A stretch of 64,000 nucleotides of DNA, from assembly GCA_022702705.1 (NCBI GenBank), contig JAKZJZ010000071.1, positions 41,844-105,843 of the forward strand. The letters are read 5' to 3'. Source of the stretch: Papilionanthe hookeriana x Papilionanthe teres (taxonomy: Eukaryota; Streptophyta; Magnoliopsida; Asparagales; Orchidaceae). The first letter of the stretch is position 1, and every line of letters starts with the position of its first letter. The notes below the pieces were generated by a model that had not been told where the DNA came from, did no database searches, and saw only the letters and a list, made by a program, of their open reading frames with translations. Shown here piece by piece: positions 34,329-46,364 of this stretch. Position numbers and translations under genes: made by a program.

Positions 34329-34914
34329 GTCTACATGGATTGTATGAAATATATTCCAGATCGAGTTGTACGACGTATTTTCAACATGATTGGAATGAAA
34401 GTGACCATGTCACGTTTTTGGCCTTCACCTCTTTTGTGCAAATTGATTGGGAAACGCCATTAAAGTTAAATAAACTTCGAACAAAGAACAGAAAAGAAAA
34501 AAAAAGAGAATAAAAGAAAACTTTCTAAAAAAAAAATCTGAAAAATGACAAACACCAAGTTCACATGAACATTAAATAAACAACAAAATAAAATTTGAAC
34601 CATTAAAAGATAAACGAAATCAACACAAATCTCAAATTCCATCCTTCCAAACTTCAAAATCAAATTCCATCCTTCCAAATTCCAAATCAAATTTCATCTT
34701 TACAAATTCCAAATCAAATCCTCAATCAAATTCCAAATCCAATCTCGATCGAGTTTCAAACTTGATCTTCCAAATTTCAAATCAAATCTTAAATCAAATT
34801 TCGATCGAGTTCAAACTCATCCTTCCAAATTCAAATTCAATCTTTCCAGATTCTAAATCTCTATCAAATCTCAAATCCGATCTTCTAGATCTCAAATCAA
34901 ATCTCATTCATCAA
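34329..34914 (+). other. Element B 3' UTR, low-complexity CAAAT-rich part
   Basis: Downstream of ORF2 the sequence is A/T-rich with degenerate AAATTCCAAATC/CAAATC repeats (34620-34910). The companion region in A is 52964-53500. No gene is supported here. Confidence 0.6.
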
Positions 34915-35900
34915 ATTCAAATTCAACTCTTTTGGGTCGAGGATTCTACATCCAAGACTGCACTGCTTTAGGATCCTTTTCCTATTGCCTTTGAAATACA
35001 TCAAAATTCAAACTCTTTTGAGTCAAGGATTTTACATCCAAGACTTGCATTGCTTTAGGATCCTTTTCCTATTGCCTTGAAATACATCAAAATCAAACCT
35101 TTTGAGTCGAGGATTTTACATCCAAGACTGCATTGCTTTAGGATCCTTTTCCTGTTGCCTTGAAATACATCAAAATCAAACCTCTTGAGGTCGAGGATTC
35201 TACATCCAAGACTGCCTTGCTAGGATTCTTTTCCTATTGCATCTGAAATACATCAAATTCAAATTCAAACTTTTGGGTCGAGGATTTTACATCCAAGTAC
35301 TGCCTGCTTTAGGATCCTTTTCTATTGCCTTTGAAATACATCAAACTCAAAACTCTTGAGGTCGAGGATTTTACATCCAAGTACCTTACTGCTTTAGGAT
35401 CCTTTTCCTATTGCACTGAAATACATCAAAATTCAAACTCTTTTGAGTCAAGGATTTTACATCCAAGACTGCACTGCTTTAGGATCCTTTTCCTATTGCA
35501 CTGAAATACATCAAAACTCAAAACTCTTGAGGTCGAGGATTTTACATCCAAGACTGCACTGCTTTAGGATCCTTTTCCTATTGCACTGAAATACATCAAA
35601 ATTCAGACTTTTGGGTCGAGGATTTTACATCCAAGACTGCGCTGCTTTAGGATTCTTTCCCTATTGCACTGAAATACATCAAATCAAAATTCAACCTTTG
35701 GGTCGAGGATTTTACATCCGAGACTGCATTGCTTTAGGATCTTTTCCCATCGCAATGAAATACATCACATCAAAATCAAACTCTTGAGGTTAAGGATTTT
35801 ACATCCAACACCACTTTGCTACGAGATATCTTCTCATTGCAACGATTCAATCTAATCAATTCAATTTTCTTTCGAGGTTGGAGATGTTACATCTAAAACC
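34915..35900 (+). repeat. Element B 3' UTR tandem repeat, ~11-12 copies of ~86 bp
   Basis: Each unit carries GGTCGAGGATTTTACATCC, then AAGACTGCACTGCTTTAGGA, TCCTTTTCCTATTGC and GAAATACATCAAA. Units start near 34934, 35022, 35106, 35190, 35276, 35358, 35446, 35530, 35612, 35699 and 35787, with a degenerate last one near 35874. Hypervariable tandem repeats in the 3' UTR are known for Tat/Ogre elements and can seed satellite DNA. There are no spacers of CRISPR type. Confidence 0.92.
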
Positions 35901-36251
35901 TCGAAATCCTAATTTTCATTTCAAATCGAATCCCTCAAATTAATTTTGACAAAACTTCGATCTAAATTGAAACTCCGAACTAAAATTTAAACTCACACAT
36001 CAAAACATAAATTGAAACAAAATAAAATCTAAATCGAAATTCCCTCGGATCATGTGATTTGGGATTTACCTCCTTTTCCTTTCCCAGGCGAGAGTTCAAG
36101 AAATCTCCGGTTCCGGAGATATACTTGACACTCCCCAGCGAAACTCTTCTACTTCGTCCTAAGTTCGTCACTTGGACATCCGTGTTGGTTTCGTTGATCG
36201 CTTCGGTCAACACCAATACGCGCGGTGTGCTCCGTCGGCTCACCACACCTA

Positions 36252-36265
36252 TTGGGGGTCCATTT
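36252..36265 (+). other. Element B polypurine tract
   Basis: ATTGGGGGTCCATT lies directly before the 3' LTR start TGTTGACC at 36266. The G-run is the expected plus-strand priming site. The same sequence precedes A's 3' LTR at 55473-55486. The surrounding 18 bases (36246-36263) are repeated inverted in the 5' UTR. Confidence 0.7.
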
Positions 36266-39200
36266 GTTGACCTCATTTTTGATGAGGTCTTCCCTTCTTC
36301 TTTTTAGTGCTTAGGATCTAGCCTTAGGCTTTTCCTTTGACTATCTTAGAAGACTAGAATTGGGACCCGCCTTTTAGAAATTCAAACCACTTCTAAACTC
36401 CCTGCAAACTCCACAAACTTGACCATAGACCCCTAATCACCTAGAGGGTTGAAATCGAAATGTGGAAGTTTAAAGGATGAGTTCCTATGGGACTCTTTGG
36501 CCTTAGGACCCTGCACAGGTGGCACTGGTCGATGAAGGGGCTGACTTACATTACACTTACACACTACATTTCCACACACTTCCTAAAACCACACCCATAC
36601 CCAACTTAACCTCCTGACTCATGTAGGTGATTCACATGGATGGTCCTTAACCCACTAAGCCCATGGTAAGAGGGTTAGGAACAACATAGTGAATGCCTCA
36701 AATGAGTCCTCTCATGGCTCATATGGGCTTGAAATGGCTTCATGGCTCAACCAAAATGATTTCTTTCCACCTAAATTCACCCAATCTTCAATTTCCCAAA
36801 TTTTCAATTTTTGACCCCAGGGACCCTACACCTACTTAACCTACCCAAAACCGTCAAATTACCGAATTTTTGCAAAATTTCCAAATTACCTAAAATTTTC
36901 CAAAATCAATCCCAAACACCTCCACATCACTCAAATTGATCATCCATACCCAAAAATACCAAAAATTCCAAGAAAACCCCCCAATACCCTCCAAATACCC
37001 AAAATACCCTTCTTGGCCTAAAAATCCAAAAATTCAGAAAATTCCCAGAAAATTCCAGAAAATCCCAAATATTCCCAATTTCATTTTGTCCAACTACACC
37101 ATGGGCCAATTTTGTCAATTTACCCTACTTTTGTCAAAACCCCCAAATTGACCCATTTTAACCCAAAGTGGACCCAATGTCAAACCAAACATACCCAATT
37201 GACCCCAATTTTGGTCCAATTCAATTCTAAACTTCAATTCAACATTCCCAATACCAATTTAGACCAAATCCAAGTCCAATTTGATTGACATTTGGATCCA
37301 ATTTCACTTTGGGCCTTAAAGCCCAAATTTGGACCCATGACCCAAACTTAGCCCAAACTAACCCAATTCAACTCCAATTAACCCCAAATCTTTTCTAAAC
37401 CTTCCTTAACATCCTCATAAACAAAACACTAACATGATTTGCCCAAGATTTTGACCCAAACCCCACTCAAATTCAACCCAAAATCAAAAAGCCCAATTTT
37501 GACCTAAACCCAAATCTAACCCAAATAGGCCCAAACCTCAAAATTAAAACCCAACCAAAGCCAAAACCTCTTTGAAACACTCCCATAAACATTTCTTAAT
37601 ATTTATTTTACATCAATTTCAACCCTAGCCCAACATTGGCCCAAGTTAGCCCAATTTGACCTACATTGGCCCATTCACAAAAAGAATTCAAATCCAACCC
37701 AATTCAAGTCCAAACTAGCCCAAATTTGCTTCAAGTCACTCATGACACATCCATGAGCTAAACCCAATAATTATTTGGCCCAACCTCTTTACAAAATTTC
37801 ATCCCAAAATCCATTTTAAAATTCAAGAGCCCACTTTCCTAATCCATCTTAAAAGCCCATCTAAAACCCTTTCAAAAAAGCCCAAAATTCTTCCAAGGCC
37901 CATATGACATTTCCCCTCATCATACTTTCAATTAAAATCATCCCTAAGTCCTAAATTCATCATCAAATAATTCCAAATCAAGCCTCATGCCAAATCACCC
38001 CTAAATACCAAAATTTTCCTTAAATCCATTTCCATGAAATTGACTTTACTTTTCCCAAGCCAAATGGAGCCATGGAGCCATGCATAAGCCATATGCAAGC
38101 CATGAGAGCCTCTTTACATGTCACCATGCCATTTTGGGCAAAAGGAGGAGGCTCTTTCCTTAATTCCTAAAGGTGATTAACCACTTCCATGTTTCCACTA
38201 AACCATGCTTAAGCCTAATTGTGCTTGGATTGTGACTTGACCCCACTAATCAAGCTGATCCAAATCACTTTCTCCTCAGCCTAAACCAGGCCTTGGGTGG
38301 TGCACCTAGCCCAAATGGGTGGGTTGACCCATTTAGGTCCAAATCTAGCCATGCCCCATTCCACTTTGGATCAAAGCCTTTACACATGTCCATGGCCGAT
38401 TGATTGCACAAACCTCCAGCCACGACCCACCTGACCTTGAGGGTGACCCATGCACGGCCGGCCGGCCACCAGGCCGCCGGAAAACACCATGGCCGAGAGC
38501 TCGCATGTGAGCCAACATTGAAATTCTCACTTGCCGAGCTGCCCCATCCCTAGTGGTCACCATGGCCGATCTTCTCCTCACGCAGAGCGGTCGATCCCGA
38601 GCCCTAACTCCCCACGGGAGGCCTTCCACCCTCTCCTGATTTAAACCCCTCACCCTCTCGGCCAAAGGAGAGCCAAGCACAAACCCTGCCGAAACTGCGC
38701 CAAAATTGTTCCAAACCCTTCACCATCCTTAGAGCGGTTGATCCCAGGTGTCGATTTGCCCTAATCCCCACCAACGAGCCCGATTTCTCAGCTGAAATTC
38801 CACCCAAAACCGAGGACACTTTGCCACGGTGAGCCAATCCTCAAATTGAGCTGGTCCTACACCTTCACCTGGACCAAGAGGAGAAGTTTCCCACTCGAAA
38901 GCCCCATCTCCGGGCCACCCGGTTGCTCCGGCCTCCAAGCTTTGTGATCGGGCGTGGTCACTTTCATAGCTGAGCGATTCACTGGACCGGGAGACTTCAT
39001 CCGGAGCTTGCTGGGACCCAATCGAAGGTGCAACAACTCTCGGATTGAAGCCACACTTCTGCGAGCTAAGGTATGAGTTAACTATTCATCCCGAGCTTCG
39101 GAGATTCTCCATTTCAAATGCCTTAGTTTCGATGCATGTTAGCCGTATAGATGTGTTCGTCTCTTCGAGACGAATCCATAGAGTATAAGAACATGAAAAT

Positions 39201-42200
39201 CCATTGAGAATCGAGTGAGATCTTAGGGATTTAGTGTGGACGGCTCTCGGGTGAGAACACTTGGGGACGATGAACGGATGCCGTCCATTCGATACACGCG
39301 CGCACGGACGGCCGGGATTGCGTCGGACCGGGAGACGGTACGAGAACCGCGGGGCCCGGGCTGCCGACTCGGATGGCGGCGTCGAATGGGAGCGCGACAC
39401 GCGGCGTTTCGGAGGCTGCCGAGGTTGACGCGGCGCCGCGTGGATAAATAGAAAATTAGGGTATTTTTCTATTTATTTAATTCCCTAAACTTCAAAAATT
39501 CATATCTCTGTGTAGAAAAATCACAAAAATAAAATAAAAATACCCTCTTGCTCTGTGAACAGAGGAGAATAATGTGGAAAAGAAATCATTTAATTTAATT
39601 AAGTATTTTATTTTTTATGATTTATTTACTCTCTGCATACATTTAATTCTCCATGCATGTATACAATTCACCATGGCATGAGACCATAGGGCTTTTGAAG
39701 CCTCCGAACTTGGGAACATTCCCTGAATTTTCCAAGGTCGGAGAGCCATCTCTGTGAAAAGTTATTTATTTTTCAAATGCATGTTGTTGTTTTGAGTATT
39801 TTAATTCCAAAAATTAGCATGTTGTGAAATAAATTCTAGAAATATTTGGTGATGTTCCTTATGACCAGAGAACTACTAGGAAAAATAGGACTTGAGTTAA
39901 TTCACTCGGATTAACCCTAATTGGCTTAAACACCTAAAATAGGTCTTTAATTAATTAGAGTTAACCAGGCATCAAATTGACTTGAAATCAATTCTCCACT
40001 GACCTTTAGGATCAGAGGAATCCACCATAAAAATTTGAAGTCAATTGGACTTGGTTAGCCCCACTAATTGGGTTGATTAAGCCACTTAGCCATTTTAAAC
40101 TTTAAAAATTCATAACTTTTAAAATATTTTTTTAAAATTCACCAAATTGGTTTTGGAGCCTCTCTGATATCAGGGGAACCCAAGAAAATTAAAATTTCAA
40201 TTTTCTAAAAAAGTTGATTTTTAATAATATTTTAATATTTTTAATAATTAAAAAATAATAAAAATCACAAAAATAATAAAATTCACCAAAATGTCACATT
40301 TTGAATTTTAATCACTTAGGAACAAATCCCACATTTTTCCTAAGTCTATTTAGTGAGATATTAAATTTTAAAGCCCTAGGGTAATTTTAAAATTAAAAAA
40401 ATGTATTTTCTAGCATTTTCACTAAAATAATTATTATAAATCATAGAAAAATCAGAAAATTGCAAAATTTGTTTCTCTGGTTTCCTTAATATCAGAGAGA
40501 TTTTTGAAAAATATAAAATCCATTTTTCAACATTTATCTTATTTTTAAATTAATTAACACTCCAAAACTCAAAATAATTATAATAAATAATAATATAATT
40601 CAAAAAATCACCAAAATTGGTCCAAGTGCTTCTCTGGTCATTAGAAATGTCCCCTAATTTTCTTAAGGACAGAAACTTTTCCCTTGGTCATGTTATCAAA
40701 TTTTCCTTGAAAATCTCTATTTTTCACCAAAAATAATTATATAAATAAATTAAATACAGAAAAATCACATTTTCTCCTCTCATGTCTTTATTGACATATG
40801 AGTAAAGTCACATAAAAATTTCAAGTTCATTTGAGTTCAATTTAGTGAGTTATGAAATTATTAAGCTTAAAGGGTAAAATGGTAATTAAAATCTTTAATC
40901 CTTAATTAAAACTTTAGGTTTAATAAAAAATCAACAAGTAAAATATTTGATCCTAATCTGATTTGGATGATTGAAATTTAAATAATTAAAGGGTAGAAAC
41001 CCATTAAATAATTTTAAAATGATTAAACTTTAATTAAATAATAGATTAAATTTGGAAGAATAATAAAATTGGAATTATTAAAATAAGGGATCTTTATTAG
41101 GAAGAGATTTATTCTTTAATTTAAAAAATCCCTAAATTAATTATATCAACTAATACTCAATTTTTAATTAAAATGATAACTCAAATTTAAAATATTAAAA
41201 GACTTAATTTCAATTAAAATTAAAAATAAAGTAAATTAAAGATAAATTAAATTAAGATTAAATTTAAAAATTAAATTAAATTAAATTAATTAAAATTAAA
41301 TTAAATTAAATTAAACAATTAAATTAAATTAAATTAAATAATTAAATTAAATTAAATTAAATCAAAAAATTAAATTAAATTAAATTAAAATTAAATTAAA
41401 TTAAATTAAACAATTAAATTAAATTAAATTAAATAATTAAAATTAAATTAAATTAAATTAAATAATTAAATTAAAGTTAAATCAAATCAAATTAATTAAA
41501 CACCAAGTCAAATTAAATTGAATTATGTTAAACTAAATTAAAACTCAATTAAATTAAGTTAAATTAAATATAACATCACCTAAGACATAAAAGAAATTAA
41601 ATATAAAACAACTTGAACAACTATTCCAAATTTAAACTCTTTAACTTAAACCAAATCATTTGAATACTAACTTGCCCTTGAAAGCTTTAGTTATTATAAC
41701 TCCTAAATGAAACATTAAATGGAGTGTTACTTCACTCATAGGATATTCGAATGTCCTAGTTCATCGAGCAAGTTAACAAGACTTGAAAACCTCGGACGAT
41801 CGATTCATTTATATAATTAAATTCATTTGGACTTAAAACAATCCTAGAAATATTGAAAAGATGTTTAAGATCCTTCTTAAGCACTTTCTCAATATGATAG
41901 GATATTTATAAGAACAATTGAATTTGATTATTCTTTGATGAAGAAAATCGTCCTTAAACCAAAACACAAAGAACCTAGACGTCATAGGAAATGACTAAGC
42001 TATAGGATTAGGAATTTGGTAGAAAACCATAACCTTTCCCTTAGCTTTACCTAGGAACTTGCTTAAATATTCTAATTGTGTTTTAAGTGCAGCTTGGGAT
42101 GACGGGAAGACCCTCCGAGTACGCTTTTATTTTATTGCAATTTACTTTCTTGCAATTTACATTATTGCAATTTACTTTGTTGCAACTGCGTTTATTTTTC

Positions 42201-42439
42201 TTGCATGATAAAACAACTGTTGCATGAAAACTCACACCTTTAGGATAGCCCCCCTAAAACTGAAAACAAAATTAAATTAAAAGTCATTGCAAGATAAAAT
42301 TCACCGCCACAACATTTCAAAATATAAAACAACTCAAAATTTAATCACAAACAGAACACAAAACTACAATTGCAAGCTAAATTAAAACGTCTCGTTGGAT
42401 GATCGGGAATACCTCGGATGATGTAACCTACGTGTTGCT

Positions 42440-43501
42440 AACGGGATTTCCCACGGTCTAAATGAAAGTGTGGAACTCATTCGGTTGAGTTTAGCAAATT
42501 CATCCGGACTAAGTGAATCCGATAAAAATAATGATGCCGGAAGGATGGAACCAGTGGGATCTTAACCGGTGTCGTTATAATCAACTTTAAGATTTGTTTT
42601 AATCAAAATACAAAACACTTGGAAATTAAGACCCCTCTAAACCAAAACACTTTTCTCATCCCACGATTTATGATTTCTAAAACTAAACCTCTGCAACAAC
42701 AAGGAGCTCGGAGTATGGTGGGCAGCACGACCATCGTCATCAGCAAAACCTGAGCCTACTTCAGCAAAACTCTTCTTAGAATTAAAACAACAAAGCCATA
42801 GGATTTCGAGGTAGCTTGCACTAGTGCAACATAAATCCTCGACTCTTCGTTAGGCATTTGCATTGCAAATTAAGCCCTAACCGGTCTTAGGATTCCGAGG
42901 TAGTCGTCCGATACGACATAAACCCTCACATTTTCTAGAGCTATTTGTTTGATTTTATCATACAAATATAAGCCCTAATTAATTAAAATTGACAAGATTG
43001 AAATACTAAATAAACATTAGGACTTTCCTAAATTCGAAGCGAAACGATAGGATAGTCGGGAAATTATCGAAGTTCACTTCGAATCGGTGATTTCTCCTAC
43101 CTTTCTTCCTTTGGATTCACAAAACAAAATGTTCCAAAAATTTGATCCATTCCTTATTGAAACTTCAAAATTCAATCTTTGAAAACCTTAAACTTTGAAA
43201 TTCTTGAGAGCGAGAATCATTGATTATTATCGAGAGTTTTCTTAGGTGATTCCCGTCACTTAAGATGTAATTAACTATAGGGGCTTGCCCTTATAGGGAA
43301 TTTTAAAGAACCCGAGTAATATAAACCCTGTTTAATGTTTTCATATTAAGCGGGGAAACTTGTCGGCTTATAAAATTGGTTCGCGGACCAAACGGATGTC
43401 ACAAATCTTCTAGTTTATTTAATCGAGCCCCACCATCAAGCGGTGTGTCTATCCTTAGGGATAGATACACGGTTTGTGGTGTGGTATTCGTTTATATAAA
43501 C
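42440..43501 (+). ncRNA. Hairpin-rich conserved LTR module (candidate structured RNA region)
   Basis: A ~1-kb stretch packed with short stems. AGGATTT/AAATCCT (42800-42806, 42833-42839) encloses the palindrome TTGCACTAGTGCAA (42816-42829). GTTAGG/CCTAAC (42849-42854, 42876-42881) encloses ATTTGCA/TGCAAAT. Further stems are GTCGT/ACGAC (42903-42917), ATTTGT/ACAAAT (42943-42967), CGAAGT/ACTTCG (43068-43081), a 10-bp stem at 43275-43296, and GTGT-CTATCC/GGATAG-ACAC (43445-43470). All five LTR copies keep most of these. It would lie in the leader or the 3' end of the RNA, depending on where transcription starts. Confidence 0.45.
43490..43501 (+). promoter_or_regulatory. TATATAAA-containing palindrome (candidate TATA box)
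   Basis: GTTTATATAAAC is a perfect 12-bp palindrome containing TATATAAA (43493-43500). It lies ~180 bp before the LTR end and is unchanged in all five LTR copies (723-734 in D; 23410-23421 in B's 5' LTR). If it is the TATA box, U3 is ~7.2 kb and R-U5 is short. Another candidate is TATTTAAA near 57849-57856 and equivalents. Sequence alone does not decide. Confidence 0.35.
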
Positions 43502-43682
43502 TATTTGGGATGTGAGATCGGTTTGATTTCATATCTTAAAATTTTTCAAACTTAAAATTATTTTCAAAATCAAATACTACTTTTCAATTTATTTATTTAA
43601 ACTAAATTAAAAATTTGCCGACAACTTACGTTAGGCGACCACTTTTCAAAATAAAACACACAACCTAAAAATATGCCGACGT

Positions 43683-43983
43683 GAAGGATGGTATGGCGTC
43701 CCACTCTCGGGCGGTTGAGATTGAAACAACGACTCAAGAAAGAAAGTCTCGCCGGGAGACTTGAATCCGAAGAAAGTCTTCTTGCGATAAAGGGGACTCG
43801 TGAAAAGGGGACCCTGCGAGCCTATCGCATAACAACCGCGAAGACACACAGAAAGCCCCGCTAGAAGATGCCATGGAAAAGTTGAGAACAGATATCCGAC
43901 GATTGGCAAAAGAAAGAGAAGAAAAGTTCGGAGACGAGATTGATTCATCGGAGTTCATGGAAGACGAGTATGCAGAAATCAAC
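43683..43983 (+). pseudogene. Element A gag extension, continuation after B
   Basis: Resumes the interrupted A sequence with GAAGGATGGTATGGCGTCCCAC, the match to 25063 onward in B. It leads to MEKLRTDIRRLAKEREEKFG (43873) in the same frame as the gag start MVETRASS at 43984. This supports read-through from the extension into gag. The other half of the extension is at 15190-16182. Confidence 0.7.
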
Positions 43984-45300
43984 ATGGTCGAAACACGAGC
44001 TTCATCAGCTTCGCAAGGTGCTCCTGCAGCCGCAGAAGAGAGGAGCCGGAACCGATGAGAAGGCGGCTTCGGGAGAAAGACGACACGATCGCCCGAATGG
44101 CGAAAAGGATGGAAGAGATGGCTCGTAGCTCTAGTCACTCTCCGAGTCAAATGCAACCACAAAGAGAGACACCCCCGAGAGGTCATTCACATCGTAGACG
44201 GAGGAAAGGAGATTACATCCGTCAATGGGGATGATCACTGAAAAGGATACAACACAAAGTATGATCCCTGAAAAGGATATCAAAAACTTGGTGGAACAGC
44301 AGGTGCGAGAAGCCTTAGCACAATCGAAGAGCGGGACATCCATTCGGACTGGTAGACCTTACCCAGAAGAATTCGACGCTGTCCAATACCCGAAAGGCTT
44401 CGTACCACCTCTATTCAAGACCTTCGACGGAACCGGGAACCCCCGACAGCATGTTGCACACTTTCGTGCCAGTTGTTGCAATGCCGGCGGGAGCGATGCA
44501 TTACTCTTCCGACAGTTCGTCAACGGTCCGTCGGGAATCGCCTTCGACCGGTATGCGAGCACTGCAAATGGTTCGGTGAAGACGTTCTCAGAGCTAGAGA
44601 ACCTCTTCATCAAGCGATTCGCCGGAGCTCAGCACCACATCACTATAGGTGATTTAGTGGTAGAGAAACAAAGGTCGAACGAAACTTTGGTGGATTACAT
44701 ACTTCGATGGAGGAACTTAAGCATGAAGTGTGAACCACAACTACAAGAACAACATGCAATCGGCATCTTGCTTAAAAGCATTCACGGCCCGATAGCACTT
44801 CTCCTCAAAGGATTCACTATTAAGACTTTCGAGAAGTTGTTAAGCAAGGTCGGATGCTTGCAAGAAGAGGCGAAGCAATTAAGTTTCGCCGACAAGACGA
44901 ACAAGCAAAAGCCTGTGAAGACTTTTGAAAAGAAATCTGGGATCGTTGCAGCAGTTGACAAAGGCAAGCAACCGATGCAAATACCACCAGAACGGCCGCA
45001 GCAACCACAACAGAATTACCAGCAACCCCGGCCCAGCTATCAGTCATCTCCACGGTATGAACAACCACCTCGTCCGCAACGTACATTAAGGGAGCTTCGA
45101 GCGGGGAATATCCGTTCAAGAATGAAGCGAGTGTCGAAAATGTTCCGTAGTCGATGAAGACTCCGGATTTCCAACTGCCGAGCCTAAAAGACCGGAGGAA
45201 GTCAACAAGAAAGGTGATCCCAACTTTTGCCCCTACCACCGGATGCTTGGGCACAAGATAGAAGATTGCATTACCTTCAAAAGTTGGCTCAACGACAACC
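43984..45300 (+). CDS. gag: Element A gag core
   Basis: The best gag in the window. A short frame begins MVETRASSASQGAPAAAEE. After a shift, an open stretch of 310 codons (44225-45157) contains EKDIKNLVEQQVREALAQSK, YPEEFDAVQYPKGFVPPLFK and the full retrotransposon gag domain (TFDGTGNPRQHVAHF... LLFRQFVNGPSGIAFDRY... ENLFIKRFAG... LVDYILRWRNLSMKCE). It ends in a Gln/Pro-rich tail (PERPQQPQQNYQQPRP). The knuckle CPYHRMLGHKIEDC (C-x2-H-x4-H-x4-C) is intact at 45228-45269 in the next frame. It would form the particle that packages element RNA. Confidence 0.85.
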
Positions 45301-46364
45301 TTCGGAAAGGGAATATAACAATCCCGAAGGAGTATATGAAGGAACCCCAGAAAGGAGGTTCCGTCAATGTTATCTCAATTGATCCCATCGTTCCGATAGA
45401 TCTCTATACGACTGATGATGGATGGACTACCGCTTGGACGAGGTCTTCAAAAAAGATTTTAGACAGCATCCAAACCGCCTCGGTGCGAGACTCAATTCAG
45501 AGTTCGAGACCTGTTAAGCCGATACTATCACTTGCGATAGAAGAACCACCTCAACAGGAGACAATTGAAGAGAAGAAGAAAATCGACGAAGAAGAGAGGA
45601 CCGAGACTCCTAAGGCTAGACTAGGGGCTGCTTATCCTAGGATAGTTGTTTCTGATTCGGGGGAGAAATCCCTCGAACCTCTGATTTTGTATGATTATCT
45701 CGCTCACTTCGATGGGATCATATAATGATAAGGGTGATGGCGTTGGCTACGTTTTGACTCGTTTCTAATGATTACGTAACTAGCGACAATCCGGACATCG
45801 ATTTCGACATCAACGACAATTCTCAAATCATACACGATCTCGACGAGCAAAATAACGAAGAAGGCATCCATCAAGGAGGCTACGAGAGTTCAACAAGAAA
45901 CGAATCTATCTGCGAGTTTCGAGGAGCTCCAGTCACGATAGAGTTAGAACCTTCAGATTCTGAAGATAATCCGGGAGAGCCTGTCATTCCGATTCAGGAG
46001 GAGACATCGACAAGCTCGACACTAGATTCGAAGAAATTACGAAGTCAACTTAAGAAGTGGAAGAGTTCTACCTCCGAGAATGGGTCCAAAAGACAAAGGA
46101 AAGCGAGTGGTTGTTCAAGACGAACCAGCCACGGCGGAAGAAATACCCATTCGAGAAGAAGCCGAGACGCATGAAAATAAAGTGGACTACAACGTGCTAG
46201 CCCATCTTAGGAAACTACCGGCCAACCGAGCATCTACGATGCTCTCATCTTATCAAAGGAGATGAGAGAAGCTCTGATCAAGGCCTTACTTGATCCGGAA
46301 ATTTGCTTGGCTCAAATGGCCGGAGATTCCTTAGATGAGGTTTGCTCGTTAAAGAAACAGCGAG
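45301..46364 (+). pseudogene. gag: Element A gag-protease linker
   Basis: Acidic spacer as in B and C, with KEYMKEPQKGGSVNVIS, EEKKKIDEEERTETPKARLG, a second frame for the Asp/Asn-rich part (45730-46060), MGPKDKGKRVVVQDEPATAEE (46080) and NKVDYNVLAHLRKLPA. It ends with KALLDPEICLAQMAGDSLDEVCSL just before protease. Three or more frame changes. No catalytic domain. Confidence 0.65.

Larger units (their letters stand above)
16183..43681 (+). mobile_element. Element B: complete ~27.5-kb Tat/Ogre-like LTR retrotransposon carrying an ALKBH-like ORF
   Basis: Complete by structure: two ~7.4-kb LTRs (16183-23597, 36266-43681), primer site, 5' UTR, gag extension, gag, protease, RT, two RNase H domains, integrase, a second ORF with an AlkB-type dioxygenase, a tandem-repeat 3' UTR, a polypurine tract and a 5-bp target duplication. 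The two LTRs are nearly identical where CHG/CG-type noise is set aside, so insertion looks recent relative to A. Frames are broken throughout. In the RNase H region many changes relative to A replace Gln with Arg through CAA/CAG to CGA/CGG, a bias that looks technical. Confidence 0.9.
36266..43681 (+). mobile_element. Element B 3' LTR
   Basis: Near-identical to 16183-23597 across its length. Landmarks: palindrome 39428-39441, AAATT-type array 41220-41560, minirepeats 42125-42204, hairpin-rich module 42440-43501, palindrome GTTTATATAAAC 43490-43501, terminal GCCGAC at 43675-43680. The last base reads G instead of A, and an extra T precedes the target duplication GAAGG (43683-43687). It is followed directly by the gag extension of element A, which resumes at exactly the point where A was interrupted at 16182. 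Confidence 0.92.
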
